Origin: Capsicum annuum
Taxonomy: Eukaryota; Streptophyta; Magnoliopsida; Solanales; Solanaceae
Direction of reading: 5' to 3'
Length of the DNA: 64,000 nucleotides
Assembly: GCF_002878395.1 (NCBI RefSeq)
Contig: NC_061115.1
Span: 95,522,330 to 95,586,329, forward strand
Part shown: positions 11,036-22,976 of the stretch, piece by piece
How positions within the stretch are numbered: position 1 is the first letter of the stretch
Layout of the letters: each line of letters starts with the position of its first letter
Position numbers and translations under genes: made by a program
The notes under the pieces: model-generated
Databases searched by the model: none
What the model saw: the letters and a program-made list of their open reading frames with translations, nothing else
What the model was told of the DNA's origin: nothing

Positions 11036-13276
11036 TGCATGAATACGTAACTGTAACTGAGATCGTGATAACACTAACTCATGAATTCTAATAACATAGA
11101 TTTACTAAAATCTGAGAACTAATACTGGGATACTAAATGACAAAGTCTATTGCTTACTGAGGAACTAATGTCGTATTACTGATAAAGGAATGACTATTTT
11201 TGAAAGTTCTGGTTATGAAGAACTACACTGATCGACTATATTGAGAGTGCTGAAATCTGAAAACTAGTAACATAACATTCATATAAATAGTATACTATTA
11301 ACTCGGTGACTGTGTCGGCAATCTTGATTCTGATAGAACTAGCTTAGTTCCATACTGAGCTGAGCAACTATATTTGACAGTCCTGAAACTGTGATAAGAA
11401 CTGAGTTCTATTACTGAGACTGGATTCGAAAATGAGATTGTGGGAGTTAATCATCAAATCGACATGCCCCAAAACTGAACTGGTGGGGTCCAACCTGTAA
11501 CCCCAGCTGGAAGGACGTCAGTACCATGCCACGGGTAAAGACAAGAAGTGAGTAAACCTTATCGAATAGGGAACTCTTCCATCAACCCCTCCTAGTAGGA
11601 AAACTCGGATGAGGTGTATAATCCCTAAACTCGTAAGGTATATCTGAAGCTACACTGGTTACATAGTTCTAGAACGCAAGGATTGCTTCTAAGGATCACA
11701 CCCTCTATTGGCTAACAGGTGAATCCCTATCCTTGGGTTTACTCGGTGCTGAATCCTACTCCTAAATGAAGAGAGACTGAACTAATTTAAACTAAACTGA
11801 ACTGTTATTGATAATATTGTTTAGTTGATTTGAACAGAGTCCACTAAATTTCAGTTGACTGACGGAATACTACTGAGATCTGATAACTGTCTTAGATTAC
11901 TGAGATTACTAATATTACTGAGGTTACTGAGATTACCAAGGGTACTAAGATTACTGAGTTTTCTTGAGTCATGTAACTGACTGAATTCTAACGATCATGG
12001 CTTGACTTAGAGTATCGTGAAAACTAATACTGGATCCAGGCTCATAGCTAAATTGTAAGGTACAAGTACCCCTAGGACTCGATAGCATGAAACTAACAAA
12101 ACTTGACACTTCTTAAAGACATGACCTATATCAAAAATTCATAATACCATAAGTTGGGGATTTCATGAAGCACATAGTTATCATAATGTTGTACATGGAT
12201 GGAATTTCATATAGACATGTCATACTTTCATCAACCTAATCTCATGAACATTCCATCAAATACTCATAATACACACAATATTAGGAAAGTCATTCTTGGT
12301 CATAAGTGTAAAGCATGCATTTGTTATTTGAGTCACAATTGAGCTATAATACACAATTTCTATTGTCTTAGGCATTTTGTCAAACACCTTACATACACAA
12401 CTTAGGGCATAGGTGCAATCATCAACTTACATATCATAAACAACTCAATTAACGGATTTTAACTTGCATGCTAATGTAGTTTCATAAAAAACACATAAAT
12501 ATTCCAACTTGGGAATCATACAACAAGATAAACATGGTTACAAACAACCCACAACATAAATATCATGTTTTATTATTTAAAAGAGGGTTCTTGGACTTCA
12601 TGGATGAAAGGAATCCATAAATAAACACTTGACATACCTTAGTTCTTTATTTCACAAAGATTAACGGAGAGATTCTTGAAATTCAGTCTTGAATTTGAAT
12701 CCTCAATTGAAAACCCTAACTTGTTCTTGAGAGCTTTTTGAGAGAAACACTATATTTTGGGTGAAATATGGTTGAATCACATGTTATTGGGTTTATATAA
12801 GGATGGGAAATTGATCCTTTTCCCCTTAAAGACTTGACCATTTAAAAGCTGGGTGCCAACACCATAAGCGACATGATGCATTGATGGCTGTGATATGATA
12901 CTCGATGCATCGCACCATGATTGCGTCGAGCCTCAGAAATTTAGGCTCTGGCATCTTGTACAAATGTTTACCAACGCAATTGGAGATGCGGCATGTCATG
13001 ATCGCATTGGTCTACTATTTTGGGACACCGAACATGATCTAAACGTGTTTCAAAAATTTTGAAAGTTGTCTGAAAACACCTATTGACCTTCTTGATCATG
13101 AATTACTAATAATTTGGACTATTAAAGGACATTAAGGTGGATAAATGAAATTTCAAACTTTTGAAGGCCAAAAATAAACTAATTCTGAGAACTTAGCTAA
13201 AGTTTTCTAAGTATGGACCCCCCTTAACAAGCAAAAAAAAACTAAATTAAGCTTAAAAATTTTGTGAGGTCTTACA
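11036..13276 (-). repeat. 3' LTR of element C (outer end truncated)
   Basis: Matches 16440-18674 throughout, for example the AACTGAGATCGTGATAACAC block at 11055 and 16465, and the near-end block at 13140-13276. On the element's sense (minus) strand it starts TGTAAGACCTC at 13276. The dyad block is at 12855-13010, and a TATA-like CCTTATATAAA on minus lies at 12792-12802, just downstream of the dyads. The part equivalent to 15877-16440 is missing. Confidence 0.85.
12792..12802 (-). promoter_or_regulatory. TATA-like box in 3' LTR of element C
   Basis: Minus-strand CCTTATATAAA lies about 50 bp downstream of the dyad block and upstream of a leader-like sequence. The same site recurs in the other LTR at 18183-18192. 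This is an inferred LTR core promoter. Confidence 0.55.
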
Positions 13277-13289
13277 ATATCTCCCCTTT
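13277..13289 (-). other. Polypurine tract of element C
   Basis: Minus-strand AAAGGGGAGATAT directly abuts the LTR start TGTAAGACC. The same arrangement occurs in D (25129), B (30735) and E (58890). A second, weaker copy (minus CAAGGGTGAGATAT) lies inside the element at 13866-13879. Confidence 0.75.
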
Positions 13290-15876
13290 GGGAATATTCA
13301 TCCTTGAATGGGACTGACTGAGATGGAGGAAATGATAAGCTGAAGTACATACTAAATATGAATAGCTGAAACTTGAGTACATGACTGACATCACTAATTT
13401 GTTGAGATTTGTTCTGAGCATGCATATCTGATACATGATTTCATGACTGGCATGACTTATAAGCGGGATATATTATTCTGAATATGCATATCTGATGCAT
13501 GAATACATGAATGATCTGACAAATGAATACATTATTGAATATGTAGTGGTAATTGATACCAAGTTTATCATGGAAATCTGAACTTGGAATTGTATGTCGA
13601 GTTTGTAACAGAAATCTGAACTTAAAACTGGATGAGTTTAAGAAAAACTATTACCTTAAACTAATAAAAGCTGGTAAGTCTAAGATTAATCACCAAATGT
13701 CACACTCGAGCTATATATCATAATCTGAATAGAACACCTTGAATACGGGGCTTACGACTGAGTTCGGAGTTTGAGGGTCAACTCACGAGTATCCCTTATT
13801 TGAAACTGGACTCATTACGAGAAGAGAGTGACATGTTTAGGTCATGAAATTTTGGGGGATTATAGTATATCTCACCCTTGGTACACTATGTCCCTTGGAG
13901 AATGCTAGGCTAACTTTGCTAAGATATTAAGGAGACTGAGGCGATGCAAAAATCACCTAGGAAATGAATCATGATTAATTATCTAAAATTTGAAACTAAG
14001 GCATGATACATAAATCAAGTTGAACATGCAGCTACCTAGTTGGTCCATCTTAGAATGATCACATTCATGAGATTTCGGATAGTGCGACTAGATGAAAAGA
14101 TAGGGAAATCACACCATCCGAACTTGTCTGTCTGACTGTTAAACTAAATTACTGGCTTTACGGACTCATTTTTGCTAAAAACTTGTACTCGACTGGAGCA
14201 TTCCTATGACATTCTTTCTATAGAGTTCTAGTGACTTAAGGGAGAAAATAAATCTTGATCTATCCTGAGTAGGACATTTGAATAGGAGTTCGCTATATCG
14301 CTAGGATTTTTGTATTAGGAGGCAAGGCCTATGAAACACCATCTAAGATAAGGTGACTAAACTTTATGCAGAACAACTGAGACTATTGAAAAGATTTACA
14401 TGGGCACTGAGCATGAATGCATAAGTATACTAACTTATCTGATTAAATAAATGAGTGGTAGCTGAATACTGGACATATAGAACTGAACTGTACTTGATTT
14501 GGGATAGCTAGACTGAAATTATAGAGTATTATACATAGAAGGTAATGATTGACTGGTTAACATGAGGTAACTAATCATGAGTAAGGGAAAACTGTATTAT
14601 CTTAGGAACGCAAGACCAGGCGTCTAACATGATTCGGGAGCATTCTATAAACTGAGGTACTGTAGTACTAATTACTGAGTAACTGATGCCAAGTAATCTT
14701 GAAACTGGACTGAGTTTCTGATCTGACTTGACTTGGACTGGGACTGATATAGTAACCGTTACTAAGATCGTAACTGAGGCTAAATACTAGATTTCTATAA
14801 ATAAGGGTTAGAATAGTATGGGAGTACTGAATTCTGATAAATAAGTAACTGATAGCTGAAAGCCATAGTTCTGTAGGACTATTTGAAATCTTACCTAAAT
14901 AGTGATTACTGAACTGACGCTGTAATAGAGGCCTACGAGATGGAACATTAAGACTACAGATTCATCAAGGAATTTAAACTGAGGGTATATATGGCATAAT
15001 CTGATTTTGACTAAACACTAGGAGTGAAGTCATCAATCGTGTAGGTTAAGCATACTGTAAAGCATGACATGAGTGCATGAGCCATGAGCTGCACGAATTG
15101 GGTTTGGAATTTCTGAACTCATAGAATATGATCTGCAACATTGGATGAACTTGGACTCCTCATACAAGGAACTTGAAACACAGAGTATTCTATTAAAAGT
15201 GCATGGATATAAGCTGTATTCGTGGGACTGAAACGTAGATCATAAATAAGTATTGGGAGGGTTGAAGTACAAAACTTTGCACTGAGGTAGGAATAGGTAG
15301 GGAATCATCTTCCCTTATTTATTTTCTACACTTGCTGCATTACTACTAGAATCTAAAGGCCTAACTTTCTGAGATATAATAATCGAATAGTTATTGAATA
15401 CCTATCGGGCTGTGTTAGACTGACTCACTGGGGTAGAGACTGGAAAAGGTCCTATTAATATTTGGTCTGACCTTAAAGTTGACTTCTATGAAAGGAGTTA
15501 CAAAGTAACAAGGAAGCTCCTGTATCTGAAGAAATATGAACATGTAAATGAGGTTCCTATACATACCAGTGGCTATATCCAGAAGACTTTTTTGATCCTA
15601 TCGGGACTGAAGTGCATAGAGTCTGTTTGGACGTTGCCCACTGATAGCACTGGGACTGGCACCCTGCTGATTTGGTCGAACGAACTGAGATTTTAACTTG
15701 AGCTCATTCTCACATGTACGACATGAATACTGAAAGAAGGTAAATTATTCCTAAAATATCTTATAGCCTTCATCACATAATTGTGATGCACAACACACCC
15801 ATGTACAAAACTCTACTAGATGCATTTTTTCAAACTTCCTAGGATACTGGTGAACCTTAGGCTCTGATATCAAGTT
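13290..15876 (-). other. Element C interior: mostly non-coding, with protease remnant
   Basis: No open frame of note on either strand. Blocks at 14040-14250 and 14920-15380 match 59390-59560 and 60430-60800 of element E, in the same order and orientation, showing a shared internal sequence. On minus at about 15665-15368, a broken translation shows GQRPNRLYALQSR, YFVTPFIEV and RTFSSLYPSESV, the Gag-protease junction and protease of plant chromoviruses (normally NRLYALQ...LDPGATLSFVTP). The catalytic block is frameshifted. RT, RNase H and integrase are absent. The rest is rich in ACTGA/TCAGT words with no recognised function. Confidence 0.65.
15857..15873 (-). other. Primer-binding site of element C
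   Basis: Minus-strand TTGATATCAGAGCCTAA, just inside the 5' LTR. It resembles the TGGTATCAGAGC complement of initiator methionine tRNA used by many plant gypsy and copia elements, with one change. Confidence 0.75.
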
Positions 15877-18674
15877 TTTAACACCCCAAATCTGGTACTT
15901 GAAATGCTATACGATTCTCACAATCCCAAAGGACCGCAAGCTAACCCATGACTGATATCTGTAACTGAGCACTGAATAATTATAATATTATTGTAAATGC
16001 GAAAACATGAGCTAAAAGGCCATAAGTTTCATTACTAATACATAACTGAAAATATGGTATAATAATACCAAAACAACTGAAATAACTATTTGAACGTGTT
16101 GTAGTCTAAAAGCCTCCAAAACTGAACTGTCTAACTAAAGAGTTGATTGGAAAATCTCCTAAATAACTCCATCTACTGAGATAAACTAAGTACTAAAATA
16201 ATGAAATAATCAAATAATAACATCCTAGAATAATGAGGACTCACTGCTATGTCTACTTCTATAGACTGGATCTTATCTGCTAAGGATGCTCTGGAGCTCG
16301 TGCTTTTGAACCTATGGTATAAAATACCATAGTGCAAATGTGTTATTACGATTGAATGTACTAGTATACAAGTGAGGTAGGATGAATGAAATGGTTCATA
16401 TGCATGAACAATACTAAATGACCGAATAACATGAACCTGAAAATATATGAATAAATATGTAACTATAACTGAGATCGTGATAACACTGACTCATGAATTC
16501 TGATAACATGGATTTATTGATATCTGAGTACTAATATTGGGATACTGAATGACTAAGTCCATTGAGTACTAAGGGAATGATTTGATATTATTGATAAAGG
16601 AATAACTATTTCTGATAGTTCTGGTTATGAAAAACTTGTCTGGTTGACTGTATCTGCCAGTCCTAAAATCTGAATAATGGTATTATGAATTTTGTATAAT
16701 TAATATACTATTAACTGGGTGACTGTGTCTGATAGTCTTGATTCTGATAGAACTAGTTGAGTTTTGTACTGAGCTAAGAGACTATATCTAATAGTCCTAA
16801 AACTATAGAACTAAACTGAGTTCTATTACTGAGACTAGATTCAAAACTGAGACTGTAGGAGGTAATCATCTAACAAACATGCCCTAAAACTAAATTGGTG
16901 GAGTCCAACCTGTAACCCCAGTAGGAAGGATGTCAGTACCGTGCCACAGGTAAAAATAAGCTGTGAGTAAACGCTCTCTAATAGGGAGCTATTTCGTCAA
17001 CCCCTCCTAGTAGGAAAACTCGGATGATGTGTATAATCCCTAAACTTGTAGGGTACATCTCAACCTATGCTGGCTATGTAGTTCTGGAATGCAAGGATAG
17101 ATTCTAAGGATCACACCCTCTACTGGCTAACAGGTGAGTCCCTATCCTTGGTTTCAATCGATGCTGAATCCTACTCTTAACTGAAGAGACACTGAACTGA
17201 ACGGTTACTGATAGTATTATTTAGTTGATTTGAATAGAGTTTACTAAATTTTCATTGACTGATGGAATACTTCTAAGATCTGATAAATGACTAAGATTAC
17301 TGATATTACTGAGGTTATTGAGATTACCTAGGGTACTGAGATTACTGAGTTTTCTTGAGTCATGTAACTGACAGAATTCTAATGATCCTACTAGGCTGAG
17401 AGTATCCTGAAAACTAACATTGGCTATAGGCACACAGCTAAATTTGTGGGTACAAGTACCTTCAGGACTCGATAGTATGAAGCTAACAAGACTTGACACT
17501 TCTTGAATATAAGACCAATATCAACAATTCATGCTACAATAAGTTGGGGATTTCATTAAGCACATGGTTATCATAATGTTGTACATGGATGGAATTACAT
17601 ATAGACATGTCATACTTTCATCAACCTAATCTCATGAACATTCCATAAAATACTCATAATGCATAAAATATTATAGAATTCATTCTTGGTTATGAGGGTA
17701 AAGCATGCATTTATTATTTAAGTCACAAATGAGTTATAATGCACAATTTCTATCCTCTTAGGCATTTTGTCAAAAACCTTTCATACCTAACTTAGGGCAT
17801 AGGTGCAATCTTCAACTTACGTATCATAAAAAACTCAATTCATGGATTTCAACCTGCATGCTAACGTAGTTTTATAAAAAAACACATAAATATTCCAACT
17901 TGGGGATCATACAATAAGATAAACATGGTTACAAATAACCCACAACAGAAATATCATGTTTTATAATTTAAAAGAGGGTTCTTTGACTTCATGGATGGAA
18001 GGAATCCATAAATCAACACTTGACACACCTTAGTTCTTGATTTTACAATGATTGACAGAGATATTCTTTAAATTGAGTCTTGAATTTGAATCTCCAATTG
18101 AAAACCCTAACTTGTTCTTGAGAGAAACTTGAGAGAAACACTATATTTTGGGTGAAATATGGATGAATCATGTGTTATTGAGTTTATATAAGAAAGGTAA
18201 ATTAACACTTTTACCCCTTAAAGACGCGGACATTTAATGACTAAAAGCTAGGTGCCGACGGTACAAGCGATGCAACATGTTGATGGCTGCGAAGCGATAC
18301 TCAACATGTCATGCCATGATCATGTCAAGCATTAGAAGTTTTAGCTCTGGCATCCTGCACAAATATTGACCAACACAATTGGCGATGCGGTGCGCCATGA
18401 TCACATTGGTCCACTATTTTGGGACTCCAAACATGATCCAAATGTGTTTCAAAAAATTTGAAACTTGTCGAGGAAAAACTACTGACCTTCCTGATCATTA
18501 ATTAATAAAAATACGGCCCATTAAAGGACATTAAGGTGGCAAAATGAGATTTCCAAATTTTGAAGGCCAAAAATAAACTAAGTCTGGGAACTTAGCTAAA
18601 ATTTTCTAAGTATGAGATCCCCTTAACATGCATAAAGGACTGAATTAAGCTTAGAAATTTTGCGGGATTTTACA
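15877..18674 (-). repeat. 5' LTR of element C, about 2.8 kb
   Basis: Bounded by the primer-binding site on the left (TTTAACACCCC, a decayed TGTAACACCCC) and by ATTTTACA on the right, where the LINE begins. It is the fuller of the two LTRs. It contains the dyad block at 18255-18410 with TATA-like sequence at 18183-18192. Between this LTR and its partner many differences in the dyad block are transitions at positions where one copy has CG and the other TG or CA, as expected from decay of methylated CpG. Confidence 0.82.
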
Positions 18675-19264
18675 ACAACCCTATCAGGTATTTTGAATAT
18701 GTACTCTCTATCTACCCTATCTTTCAACCAAGTAAATCATCTCCCCTTGAAAGCAATCTTCTCTGAATTACAAGTGCTAATGCCATGATTAAAGTCTTTT
18801 GTCTCTTAAAAAACTACTGGTAATCCACCAAGCTTTTCTTCCTTATGCCATATAACATTAAAATATCTACCTACCAGCCAATATTGATTTATTACACTAT
18901 TTAGTGCCCCAAGAGATCCCCATAACTGAAGTCTCTCAAGGGGAATACATTTTGCATAAACTAGTGTAACCACAACTACTACTCCTGCATTCTAATTTTC
19001 CAATCTGAGTGAAAGTTGTTGTTCCTCATCACTGATGATAATATACTCTATACTTGGCTCCATAAAGTTCCAAATCTTGCCTGACATCTTGACTATTGTA
19101 TGTTGCATTTCCAGCCTTCTCCTATAATCCTTAATATTCTTCCTTTCCTGAAAAGGTTCCATAAGGCCCATGAAACCAAATTGGTATCTTCTGTGCATTG
19201 TTATCAACCTTGCAAAATCCTCTTGTGTATTAACAGATCTTCTGTTCCAGATTAAAACATTCAT
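18675..19264 (-). pseudogene. LINE APE-type endonuclease, truncated
   Basis: The ORF at 19264-18992 begins MNVLIWNRRSVNTQEDFARL and includes RYQFGFMGLMEP, the N-terminal Asn and Glu blocks of the exonuclease-endonuclease-phosphatase fold (usual WNVRGLN and ETK/MEP). After a stop the frame continues TLVYAKCIPLERLQLWGSLG, WLVGRYFNVIWHKEEKLGGL and FTWLKDRVDREYIFKI, matching the GDFN and TW blocks of plant LINEs. The GDFN aspartate is replaced (GRYFN). The sequence ends at 18675, before the SDH block and the RT. Confidence 0.85.
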
Positions 19265-20031
19265 TTTGAGGTAGATTTTGATGCATTTCTCCTTGTCTGC
19301 ATTGAACTTACACTTGTACTTTTAATTTTTTTTGTTATTTTTCCATCTTTTTGCTTCAAAGACATGGTATATTTTTGAGATAGATCTCCTCTCACTACCA
19401 TATCTTCAATATTATCAACCAAACCTTCAGTATCTAGGTCTTTTTTCTTGCTATTTACAATATCCATCATATTTCCTACTTCAATTGCCAAAGGTACAAC
19501 ATCTAACAATACTTGCTCTTGATTCTCTTTTTATCTTTCTCCATCACCATTAGCTCATTTGACTCATCTTGGTACTTTCTACCTTTATTTAAGTGTTGTT
19601 GCACCTGTACATGTTGCTTTTCTTTAATTTGTACTACTGTCTCTTCTACATGTTATTTATGTTCATTGCTGGCATTTTTCTTCTAATTTTCTCTTGATTA
19701 CTATCCTTTCTTGGTTGTATATCTTCTGATGGTATGGTGTCTGATTTTCCAAAACTCTTAGTCACTCAGCCCTTAGTGATTTCCTTTTCCTTTATGTGGC
19801 TAGAATTGTGTTGCTCTTCTTTATTTTCTTAATCTAACACATCAAAAGCATTTAAATTTTCTATTTTAGTAGACTTCTCCATTACTTCTCCCGCTATATG
19901 AGGATATTGGCCTTTTCTGTACTTGCTTCTTCTTTGCATCCACTGATTTTTATTATGGTAACACCTGCATTCTTGTTTACTTTCTCTTGTTCCTTGCCCT
20001 CTTCTTTAACTTTGTCTCTTACTTCTCTTCT
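19261..20031 (-). pseudogene. LINE ORF1-to-ORF2 linker region
   Basis: Low-complexity, K/S/T/E-rich sequence in broken frames. One open part at 19509-19261 is rich in charged residues and holds no recognised domain. It sits between the knuckle and the endonuclease start, matching the variable linker of plant LINEs. It overlaps the endonuclease start codon region by a few bases. Confidence 0.6.
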
Positions 20032-20877
20032 CTATTGTATCTGATTAAATAGCTCTGGATGAATATTCCAATAGGAATCCTCATCATTCCCTTGGAAGCA
20101 ACATTCTTTGCAATACTTAGGTTTATGATCATACTGAATATTAATACATTTGAACTTACTGTCTCCAGTAAAAGCATCTTTCTCATTAATTTTAACTCTA
20201 TGTGGTAGTTTAGCTACCAAAACCACCTCTACCTTCACTATTGCACAAATTAGCCTCATTTTATTCCTTGTGGCCATATCCACCACTAATGGTTTGCCTA
20301 CAATAGATTCAATAAAGAATATGGCTTCTTTCGCCAAAATATTGGGTGGTAAATTTGGCAATAAAATCCATTCCACACCAACCGTGGTTTTAACATCCTA
20401 TTCAAACCATGGATCCCACTTGAGTGTCCTCATTTGCCAATACATGTTAGTTGCTGATAACATACGCAGTGGTTGATAAAAATTGTATATAGTCCTCTAG
20501 TTGATTTAAACGAATCAGTATATGTCTTGTATCTAGCACCCATATTCTACACTCTCTCTTAATCTGCATTGCTTTGAGATTTCTTTTCTAAGTTGAATGA
20601 CATCAGGTTTGCTATATGAGAACTTACCAAAGATTACATGTTGCAAATTATCTTGAATTATCAAGCTTTTTACTTTTGAAGACCTCTACATAAGCGATGG
20701 TTCCCCATGCAACATCATGAAAGGTTTAGGAGGAACCCTAATATTCTCATGCATGTAAGGTTTTTCCTTCAACAAGTCAGCATATTTTGGGGCAGTTGCA
20801 TTCAGTTTAATCTCCCCTTATATAATTTATTTCTTTGATTCCTCCAATGGGTTAATACCACCGAAAGTATTAGCCAT
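20032..20877 (-). pseudogene. LINE ORF1 remnant (DUF4283 plus CCHC knuckle)
   Basis: Starts with MANTFGGINPLEESKK at 20877 and is soon broken by stops. The longest open part, 20376-20032, reads IFFIESIVGKPLVVDMATRN, CAIVKVEVVLVAKLPHRVKI and YDHKPKYCKECCFQGNDEDS. These are the conserved blocks of the plant LINE ORF1/DUF4283 nucleic-acid-binding protein followed by a zf-CCHC_4 knuckle. In the knuckle the first two cysteines are kept, but the histidine (now N) and last cysteine (now Y) are lost. The protein would bind the element RNA in family members. It is not functional here. Confidence 0.82.
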
Positions 20878-20989
20878 ATTGCTAAAAAAATTAGTTAAAA
20901 TAATGGTTTTGCATGCACCATTTATAGGGTTTCCTTTGTAAATAAAAAGATTCTAACATAGGGCGTAAGTCGATTATTCATGACTAAGT

Positions 20990-22976
20990 AAATAAACAGG
21001 TAAGTGATTATTATAATATTGAATAAACTGAATACAAGGTTCATACAAGATCTAAGTATGAAATGTTGGAGATACTATTTATTGACATAGACTATGTGAG
21101 TAACATGGAATATAACCTATCTCCAAAGATGGGAAGGTGTTCAATACCTTGTTGGGGGTAGAGAACCATGATTTGAGAATGAGCACTCATGAACCTTTTG
21201 GGCAAAATATAATATCATACTTACTGTGGTACGTAATTTTGGGACTTGGATTTTTCTCAACCCTAGTCCAACTCAATGCTATGTATCACTCCTAACTGAA
21301 TATAACAAAACTTTTGAAACATATTGTTAGTAATCATGGATGAAATACTTTACTACCATACGGCTAATAAACTCTACTTTAATTAGAAAAAAGATCCATG
21401 ATCATTGATGACATTTTAGGTACCATAATAATCAGGAACTTACTTTAGGGAAAACTTTTTCAAAAGCATTTATATCATATCAAGATGTCATATATGTTTT
21501 GTATCTTACTATTATGAGACAAAGATATTTTTTATGATATGAGTACACATATATAAATCATGTATTTGTGAATCATGAGACTTGTAAGTTTATGGCAGAC
21601 ATGATAAGGCCAAAGTAAAATGTATAAAAGAAATATATGAGGACTGAGTGTTTTCAATAAATTTATATGGAGGGACCTAAATCCTAAATCCTGACTTTGA
21701 AAATACTAATAGTCAAATATTATAAATATACATATTATTTGAAAGTGTTGTTTATAATATACTTTATCAGAGTCCCTCTGATGTTCTGCAGAACTGATAA
21801 TACTGAAGTTCACTAATTTTGATATTTGTGACTGAGTTTGAGACATTTTATCTAAAAACATACTATTCATATAAAACTAAAGGACTGAGCAGTCAATCAT
21901 CGTTGCATGGGTTCCTAAGCCATTGGGTTTTCATAACCCGCCATATTTGAGGAATGCAACTACTCATAACAATTATATAATGATTGGAATATGTATTTTT
22001 TTACGACAAATGTACAAAATCATGAGACGATCAGTATAATGAAGGTTAATGAATTACATAAGTAAAAGTACTAAATTTTATAGGAAAATATGTATTTATA
22101 GTCTACTAGTTATGGGAGACTAAAATACCAAAAGAATCATGATCATAATGAAAACCATAATTTGAAATTATTAATTTACTAAGGAACTGAGTATATTTTG
22201 GGACTCATTGGGAGAAAGGGAATGCACTAATGAAATCCCATATACATAAGAATGAAAACCTTAGTGAAATTATTTGATTTTAATCTTTAAAATTATGAAC
22301 CCTAGTTACTGCATTAGAGGAGGAAATTGCCTCTTCTCTCTTAGATTTTGAAGTATCGAGTGAATTTTGAGTAATAAAGGACTAAGGATAGTATTAAACA
22401 TAACAATATTCTTTGTGATAGCTGAAATGATGTAGTTTAGGGGTATAATAATTAAAAAAAACTAAGCCACTCATTAAACATAACTAAAAAGTTGCAGAAC
22501 ATGAGGTACAAAAAATCCTATGATCATGGGATCCACCTACAATCATGGGTGGTAGTTATGGGTTGATGATTGGACTTGTCCCTTCTCTAGAATACATAAT
22601 ATGAGGCATGCTATGACTCATGGTACCCGCACACAATCGTACCTTAGTCTGTTGGTTAAAGTCCAAGATGAATCAACCTTAGAAACTACGATTGTACCAA
22701 ATATTATGGTTTCCAACCAAGATCATAGGATTCTCTCATGGTTGGGAGGTATATTTGTCATTTTGTAAGATTTTGGGGCAGTTTCATGAAAATGAAAGAA
22801 TTGTACGGTCATACTATCTATTCAAGATAGTTATTTTGTTCATACCATCTCACTGTTAGATGTCAGTTAACTGAAATATCCATAACAAGATATCTAATTC
22901 ATTGGAAAGAGGATTCAAAGAAATTTTATTTAATGGTTCTTCAGCTCAAAAAAACTTTAGAAGCTAGGAGTTATTA
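20990..22976 (-). repeat. LTR fragment J, same family as element D LTR
   Basis: Left part matches 23505 onward of the D LTR (for example the TGAATACAAGGT block at 21030 and 23551), and the right part ends AGCTAGGAGTTATTATGA, matching 25008-25024. It lacks about 530 bp on the left, beside the LINE, and about 105 bp on the right, where element D begins. It therefore looks like an older LTR into which D inserted. It carries a dyad block at about 22510-22745, with CCAACCA at 22716 pairing TGGTTGG at 22740. Confidence 0.6.

Larger units (their letters stand above)
11036..18674 (-). mobile_element. Element C: large gypsy-derived element with two LTRs and short degenerate interior
   Basis: Two direct repeats, 11036-13276 and 15877-18674, flank an interior of 2.6 kb. 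On the minus strand the right repeat is the 5' LTR: a methionine-tRNA-type primer-binding site lies just inside it, and a polypurine tract lies just inside the left repeat. The interior holds only a decayed protease block plus non-coding sequence that is conserved in element E (58890-60830), so this is a non-autonomous or deletion-derived relative of the chromoviruses here. The left repeat lacks about 560 bp at its outer side, where it meets LTR L in inverted orientation, so a target-site duplication cannot be checked. Confidence 0.8.
18675..20960 (-). mobile_element. LINE (non-LTR retrotransposon), 5' half only
   Basis: Read on minus, the order is an ORF1-like protein (from ATG at 20877), a DUF4283/zinc-knuckle region, a low-complexity charged linker and the start of an APE-type endonuclease, as in plant L1-like LINEs. 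The element stops at 18675 inside the endonuclease, exactly where element C's LTR begins, so reverse transcriptase and the 3' tail are missing. This cannot be ordinary 5' truncation, because the 5' end is present and the 3' part is lost; an insertion plus later rearrangement is more likely. All frames are interrupted. Confidence 0.85.

Noticed and set aside
11036..18679. Target-site duplication for element C
   Set aside because: Right flank is ACAAC, but the left LTR end is missing, so no matching copy can be tested.
20150..20476. 108-codon ORF on plus
   Set aside because: Antisense shadow of the LINE ORF1, whose minus-strand reading has clear family motifs.
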